10,115 nucleotides of DNA. It comes from Rhizobiaceae bacterium (GTDB taxonomy: Bacteria; Pseudomonadota; Alphaproteobacteria; Rhizobiales; Rhizobiaceae). Below are positions 6,858 to 10,115 of the stretch, in pieces. The notes beneath the pieces are model-generated. The model was not told where the DNA came from, did not search any database, and saw nothing but the letters and a program-made list of their open reading frames with translations. How positions within the stretch are numbered: the stretch's first letter is position 1; each line of letters opens with the position of its first letter. The stretch lies in assembly GCA_020696915.1 (NCBI GenBank), contig JAJFMR010000078.1:1-10115 (forward strand). Reading direction: 5' to 3'. The position numbers and the translations under genes were made by a program.

Positions 6858-7133
6858 CGTGCCTCGTCAAAGCCGCTCGGCTCGGCGGCCACCAGGGATT
6901 CGCAACGAATTCACCGACAGGATCCGCCGCAAGCACCCCGGCTGGTCCCGCTGCACGTCCATCGACGGGTAGCCACCGCCCTCAACTCTGCTGGCTCGAC
7001 CGGGCGACTTTCGCTCATTCAACGCTCCAATCCTGATCCGCGACAGATCTAATGCTTGCCGGGCAGACCGGCAACACAAGAGCCTGCGGCGGATTCGCGG
7101 AGGCAGGACCGGCGGCACCGCTGAGATGGTCCG
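6858..7133 (-). promoter_or_regulatory. Intergenic region upstream of the ccm operon
   Basis: This 276-base gap separates the lipoprotein gene from ccmI and should hold the ccm promoter. I see no persuasive coding frame. On the minus strand TTGCCG (7074-7069), 17 bases, then TAGATC is a weak sigma70-like match that overlaps the inverted repeat at 7056-7074. A second small inverted repeat, ATTCGCAACGAAT (6898-6910), lies about 40 bases before the ccmI start and could be an operator. Neither is strong enough to name a regulator. Confidence 0.3.
7056..7074. repeat. Perfect 7-bp inverted repeat in the lipoprotein-ccmI gap
   Basis: TTGCCGG (7056-7062) and CCGGCAA (7068-7074) are exact reverse complements with a 5-base spacer. 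It starts about 60 bases after the lipoprotein stop codon. A hairpin here could end the lipoprotein transcript, but there is no T-run on either strand. A dyad protein-binding site for ccm control is the alternative. Confidence 0.4.
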
Positions 7134-7574
7134 TCAGGTCAGCGGTGTCCAGCTTCCATCGGGATTTCTGCAGGCCGTGCCGCGCACCGTCTGTCGTGGT
7201 CCGTTGAGCGAGAAGGTGTGCGAGTACTGGCGGCAATCCTGTGATCCCACCCTGTAGGGCTGCGCCGCCACCACCTCGCCACCTCGCCGTGCGTCGTCAC
7301 CCTGCCATTGCACGGCTTGGCCGGCAGTCATGTATTCGAGCGCCCGATATTCGGCCTCGAGGGCGGGCCGCCGCTCGGAACGCTCCAGCCGTGCGCCGGC
7401 AGCGCCAATCAGGCCGCCATTCATCGACGCGATGATGCCGGAAGCGACGGCCGCGGTGGCGCCGGGCGCCGCACCGGCAGAAAGCGACGGAACGCTCACC
7501 CCGCCGCCCGTCAGGCAACCCGACAGCGCAAACGCCCCGGCGACGAACGCCACTCCGACCCTGATGCCGCTCAT
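7134..7574 (-). CDS. Small lipoprotein of the 17 kDa / RT0821-Lpp0805 surface-antigen type
   Basis: From the ATG at 7574 the product is 146 residues and begins with a textbook lipoprotein signal peptide: MSGIR, hydrophobic VGVAFVAGAFA, then the lipobox LSGC with the lipidated Cys20. Leu follows the cysteine, so outer-membrane sorting is likely. A small-residue-rich segment (about 22-60, with ASGIIASMNGGLIGAAGARL) resembles the glycine-zipper of 17 kDa antigens. The C-terminal half carries YRALEYMTAGQAVQW, then C114 in DCRQYSHTF and C135 in GTACRNPDGSW, the pattern I associate with RT0821/Lpp0805 surface proteins; the two cysteines could form a disulfide. The frame can start earlier at a GTG (7634), which would add 20 residues before the signal peptide. 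I prefer 7574 because the signal peptide then sits at the N-terminus. It lies 130 bases after feuQ and may be co-transcribed with it. The function is unknown. Confidence 0.8.
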   Translation of the reverse strand: MSGIRVGVAFVAGAFALSGCLTGGGVSVPSLSAGAAPGATAAVASGIIASMNGGLIGAAGARLERSERRPALEAEYRALEYMTAGQAVQWQGDDARRGGEVVAAQPYRVGSQDCRQYSHTFSLNGPRQTVRGTACRNPDGSWTPLT

Positions 7575-7704
7575 CCGTCTCGCTGCCGCCTGGAAGTATC
7601 GCGTTGGATCATCCTGGTCCGTAATCTGGTCCACGGTCGCTTCGTACCCGAAGGCGCCCGGCGGGATTCGTCTGTTCCGAGCCGGCGTACTCCGTTAGCG
7701 ATGC

Positions 7705-9141
7705 TTATCCAACGCTTCGCAATTCCACAACGGCCTTGAGACCGCCGAGTTCCGAGCGTTCGAGGGACAGCCGGCCGCCATATTCACCGACGAGCTCCGC
7801 GACGATTGACAGCCCCAGGCCGGAGCCGGGCTTCGTCTCGTCCAGGCGCCTGCCGCGCTTGACGGCCTCCCGCGCTCGCTCTTCGGGAATCCCCGGCCCG
7901 TCATCGTCGACGGTGATCTGAAACATGCCCGGCCCGCTGTCGTGTCTTGGCAATTCACGCGCTGCCACGGCGATCTTGTGACGCGACCATTTGAGCGCGT
8001 TGTCGAGCAGATTGCCGACGATTTCCTCGAGATCCTCGCTTTCGCCGGCGAAGACAATTTCCGCTGGAGGCGGCGACAGCGTGACCTTCTTGCCCGGCCC
8101 GAGCTTTTCCATCACCCGGGCGAGCCGCTGCAGGAGCGGCGTAACCGGCGTGCGATAGACGACGCTGTCGCGCTGGGCGGCAACCCGTGCACGATTGAGA
8201 TAGTGCTCGATCTGTTCCTGCATCAGGGCCGCCTGATCCGCAATGAGCCTGCCGCGGCCGCCGCCGAGCGCCCGGCCTTCGTTGACGAGCACGGCCAGCG
8301 GCGTTTTCAGGGAATGTGCAAGATTGCCGACCTGTGTTCGCGACCGATCGACTATGCGCTTGTTGTTGTCAATCAGCGCATTGGTTTCGCTGGCGAGCGG
8401 CTCTATCTCCGCAGGGAAGCGGCCGTCGAGCCGCTGCGCGGTACCCTGGCGGACCAGGGCGAGCGCGTTGCGTACCCTGGCCAGCGGCTGCAGGCCAAGT
8501 AGGATCGCGGCGGCATTGATCAGGATCATGCCGGCGCCGAACAGCAGCAGGTAGACAGACAGCCGTCGCTCGAAACGGGCGATCTCCGCGTCAAGCTCCG
8601 AGAGGTTGCCCATCATGCGAAAGCGCGCGATGCGGTTCTGGGCATCGAGGACGAACTCGCTCTCGATCACCTTGATCTTTTCGCCTGCGGGGCCGGTGCC
8701 GACGTAAACGCGCCGGAAATCGGCAGCGAAGGGCACTTCGCTCACCGGCGGCGCGGCGATCGCATCCGTCATGTTGGAAGAACGCAGCCCTCCCGACAGC
8801 TCTTCGGATATCGGCTCCACCGCCCAATACCAGCCCGAACCTGGTTCAGAAAACCGCAGATCACCGAGGTTGGGGCGGCCGATAAGCCTGCCGTCCCCGG
8901 ACACGCTCACCGAACCGATCAGATTGAACAGATGCGCCGACAGGAGGCTGTCGAAGCCGCGTTCGCTCGACTGGCGGTACAGCGTCGAGATTACCGTCAG
9001 GATGACGATCAGCGCCAGGATCGCCCAGCCCGTCGAAAACGCGATCACGCGGAAGGCGAGCGAACGCGGACCGACGGTCGCCGCCAGCGATCTTAGCGAC
9101 TTCCTTTCGCCGGTCGTTTCCGCCTCAGGCTTCCGGTTCAC
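7705..9141 (-). CDS. feuQ: Membrane sensor histidine kinase FeuQ (PhoQ-like)
   Basis: FeuQ is the sensor partner of FeuP; in S. meliloti the pair responds to osmotic conditions and controls cyclic glucan export through ndvA. The 478-residue product has a first transmembrane helix at about 32-55, a periplasmic sensor region of about 135 residues (56-193), a second helix at about 194-217 (LLLFGAGMILINAAAILLGL), a HAMP linker, and the HisKA H-box GNLAHSLKTPLAVL with phospho-acceptor His276. The ATPase domain shows the N-box GNLLDNALKW (Asn377, Asn381), the G1 box DDDGPGIP (413-419) and the G2 box GSGLGLSI (439-446). The start is a GTG at 9141, 17 bases inside the end of feuP, with no strong ribosome binding site, which suggests translational coupling. 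No good alternative start lies before the first helix. The function is assigned by synteny and architecture, so the symbol is slightly less certain than the kinase call. Confidence 0.9.
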   Translation of the reverse strand: MNRKPEAETTGERKSLRSLAATVGPRSLAFRVIAFSTGWAILALIVILTVISTLYRQSSERGFDSLLSAHLFNLIGSVSVSGDGRLIGRPNLGDLRFSEPGSGWYWAVEPISEELSGGLRSSNMTDAIAAPPVSEVPFAADFRRVYVGTGPAGEKIKVIESEFVLDAQNRIARFRMMGNLSELDAEIARFERRLSVYLLLFGAGMILINAAAILLGLQPLARVRNALALVRQGTAQRLDGRFPAEIEPLASETNALIDNNKRIVDRSRTQVGNLAHSLKTPLAVLVNEGRALGGGRGRLIADQAALMQEQIEHYLNRARVAAQRDSVVYRTPVTPLLQRLARVMEKLGPGKKVTLSPPPAEIVFAGESEDLEEIVGNLLDNALKWSRHKIAVAARELPRHDSGPGMFQITVDDDGPGIPEERAREAVKRGRRLDETKPGSGLGLSIVAELVGEYGGRLSLERSELGGLKAVVELRSVG

Positions 9142-9790
9142 GGATGCGATAGCCCATGCCGCGCACGGTCTCGATCATGTCGACGCCCATCTTCTTCCGC
9201 AGCCGGCCGACGAACACCTCGATCGTGTTGGAATCGCGGTCGAAATCCTGATCGTAGAGGTGTTCGACGAGTTCCGTCCGCGACACGACTTCTTCCATGT
9301 GGTGCATGAGATAAGCGAGGAGCCGAAACTCGTGCGAGGTGAGTTTGAGGGGTGCGCCGTTGACGTCGGCCTTGGACGCCCTGGTGTCGAGACGAAGCGG
9401 GCCTAGCGTCAGTTCGGAGGATGCGTGCCCGGCCGCCCGCCGGATGAGCGCGCGCACCCGGGCCAGCACTTCCTCGATGTGGAAAGGCTTGGTCACATAG
9501 TCGTCGGCGCCGGCGTCTATCCCCGAGACCTTGTCGCTCCAGCGATCGCGCGCCGTCAGGAGGAGAACCGGCATCTTGCGGCCGGCGCGGCGCCAGCGCT
9601 CGACGACGCTGATGCCGTCGATCTGTGGCAGCCCGATATCCAGGACGACGGCATCATAGGGTTCGGTATCACCCAGAAAATGCCCTTCCTCCCCGTCGAA
9701 CGCCTTGTCGACGACGTATCCGGCTTCGACGAGCGCCTCCGAAATCTGCCGGTTGAGCTGCCTGTCGTCCTCGACCACGAGTACACGCAT
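9125..9790 (-). CDS. feuP: Response regulator FeuP (OmpR/PhoP type)
   Basis: FeuP is the DNA-binding partner of FeuQ. The 221-residue product has the receiver domain at about 1-115, with acidic residues in LVVEDD, phospho-acceptor Asp51 (AVVLDIGLPQIDG), Thr79 (LLLTARD) and Lys101 (YVTKPFH), and the winged-helix effector domain at about 125-218, with LTSHEFRLLAYLM and the recognition region SNTIEVFVGRLRKKM (187-201), ending ETVRGMGYRI. The start is the ATG at 9790, directly before MRVLVVEDD, with AGGA eleven bases upstream. The frame is open for 83 more codons upstream, but those overlap the feuN-like gene and look like non-coding Arg/Pro-rich translation. A candidate -10 element CTATAC lies about 30 bases before the start, so feuP may also have its own weak promoter. 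Naming rests on the feuN-feuP-feuQ context beside cycHJKL. Confidence 0.93.
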   Translation of the reverse strand: MRVLVVEDDRQLNRQISEALVEAGYVVDKAFDGEEGHFLGDTEPYDAVVLDIGLPQIDGISVVERWRRAGRKMPVLLLTARDRWSDKVSGIDAGADDYVTKPFHIEEVLARVRALIRRAAGHASSELTLGPLRLDTRASKADVNGAPLKLTSHEFRLLAYLMHHMEEVVSRTELVEHLYDQDFDRDSNTIEVFVGRLRKKMGVDMIETVRGMGYRIREPEA

Positions 9791-9873
9791 GGACTTGGGG
9801 ATCCTGTTGCCTACAGCGAGGGTATAGGCGAAAGCCGGGCGCCTGGAAACGACCGGTGCCATGCGGCGCCGGC
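9791..9873 (-). promoter_or_regulatory. Short feuN-feuP spacer with ribosome binding site
   Basis: These 83 bases separate the feuN-like stop codon (9874-9876) from the feuP ATG. AGGA at 9802-9805 is the likely ribosome binding site. Reading on the minus strand, CTATACC about 30 bases before the ATG is a possible -10 box, but no convincing -35 element accompanies it. The spacing suits co-transcription with the upstream gene. Confidence 0.25.
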
Positions 9874-10115
9874 CTAATCGGCCGGGACCACGATCTCCAT
9901 GCGCCGGCCGCGCTGGCCACCCTTGCCGGGAACCAGGACGACGATGACGCAGACAGGCCGGCCGTCTCGGGACGCCGCTTCGGCGCTGTGGACCTGGCCG
10001 CCGCGCTCCGCCGCGATCCGCTGCGCGATGCCGTAGCAATCTGCGGCCGCGAGCAGCATCGGCTCCCCCTGGCCGGCGAGCACCGCCGGCACGCCGGGCC
10101 CGCCGACCTGACCCA
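9874..10115 (-). CDS. feuN: FeuN-like small secreted protein with PepSY-like domain (5' end outside the window)
   Basis: FeuN is a small periplasmic protein reported to restrain FeuP/FeuQ signalling in S. meliloti. Here 79 codons are visible, open to the window edge. The C-terminal 54 residues, from DCYGIAQRIAAERGGQV through RDGRPVCVIVVLVPG to RRMEIVVPAD, show the helix-then-beta-strands pattern of a PepSY domain. Two cysteines in this part (at DCYG and RPVCV) could form a disulfide in the periplasm. Just before it, GVPAVLA followed by GQGE looks like the end of a signal peptide, which implies that the start lies beyond position 10115. In-frame alternatives are a GTG at 10092 and an ATG at 10059; the ATG has AGGGGGAG close upstream but would give a protein with no signal peptide. 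The position directly upstream of feuP is the main reason for the symbol; the domain call is by eye. Confidence 0.62.
   Translation of the reverse strand, partial: GQVGGPGVPAVLAGQGEPMLLAAADCYGIAQRIAAERGGQVHSAEAASRDGRPVCVIVVLVPGKGGQRGRRMEIVVPAD

Noticed and set aside
6867..7118. Possible small protein in the lipoprotein-ccmI gap
   Set aside because: No ribosome binding site, no hydrophobic or conserved pattern, and Arg-rich composition typical of untranslated GC-rich DNA.
9791..10039. Upstream extension of the FeuP frame
   Set aside because: The receiver domain begins exactly at the ATG at 9790. The extension is Arg/Pro-rich, has no family match, and overlaps the feuN-like gene in another frame.
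1..10115. Mobile elements, CRISPR arrays, tRNA or rRNA genes, toxin-antitoxin or defence genes
   Set aside because: I saw no transposase, integrase, regularly spaced repeats, RNA gene signatures or defence domains. The gene content looks like conserved core chromosome.

Overview
This is a GC-rich chromosomal window from an alphaproteobacterium, almost certainly order Rhizobiales and probably Rhizobiaceae (Sinorhizobium/Ensifer-like). The gene order feuN-feuP-feuQ, a small lipoprotein, ccmI-ccmE-ccmF-ccmH (rhizobial names cycH-cycJ-cycK-cycL), degP, response regulator, sensor kinase matches what I recall of the Sinorhizobium meliloti chromosome. That match is from memory, not from a search. 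Every protein-coding gene I accept lies on the minus strand, so transcription runs from position 10115 towards 1. I see no insertion sequence, phage gene, tRNA, rRNA or CRISPR array.

Layout in transcription order. At 10115-7705 lie a partial FeuN-like small secreted protein with a PepSY-like fold, the response regulator FeuP and the membrane sensor kinase FeuQ; feuP and feuQ overlap by 17 bases. Next comes a small lipoprotein of the 17 kDa/RT0821 surface-antigen type (7574-7134). A 276-base gap with one clear inverted repeat precedes a tight ccmI-ccmE-ccmF-ccmH operon (6857-2828), which supplies the haem chaperone CcmE and the CcmF/CcmH/CcmI haem lyase for c-type cytochromes. After a 168-base leader comes degP (2659-1118), a periplasmic serine protease with two PDZ domains. 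After a structured 258-base gap come an OmpR-type response regulator (859-185) and the first 61 codons of its sensor kinase (185-1).

The genes share a theme, envelope homeostasis. FeuN/FeuP/FeuQ is known in S. meliloti as an osmosensory system controlling cyclic glucan export. DegP removes misfolded periplasmic proteins. The Ccm proteins attach haem to apocytochromes in the periplasm. The last two-component pair is probably functionally tied to DegP, but its signal is not visible in the sequence.

The most interesting non-coding stretch is 860-1117, between degP and the downstream regulator. Read on the plus strand it holds a good -10 box, a perfect 11-bp hairpin and a convincing intrinsic terminator with seven Ts. 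No plus-strand gene is there to use them, so a plus-strand small RNA of about 190 nt is a reasonable hypothesis. It would converge on the 3' end of degP and lie antisense to the leader of the regulator.
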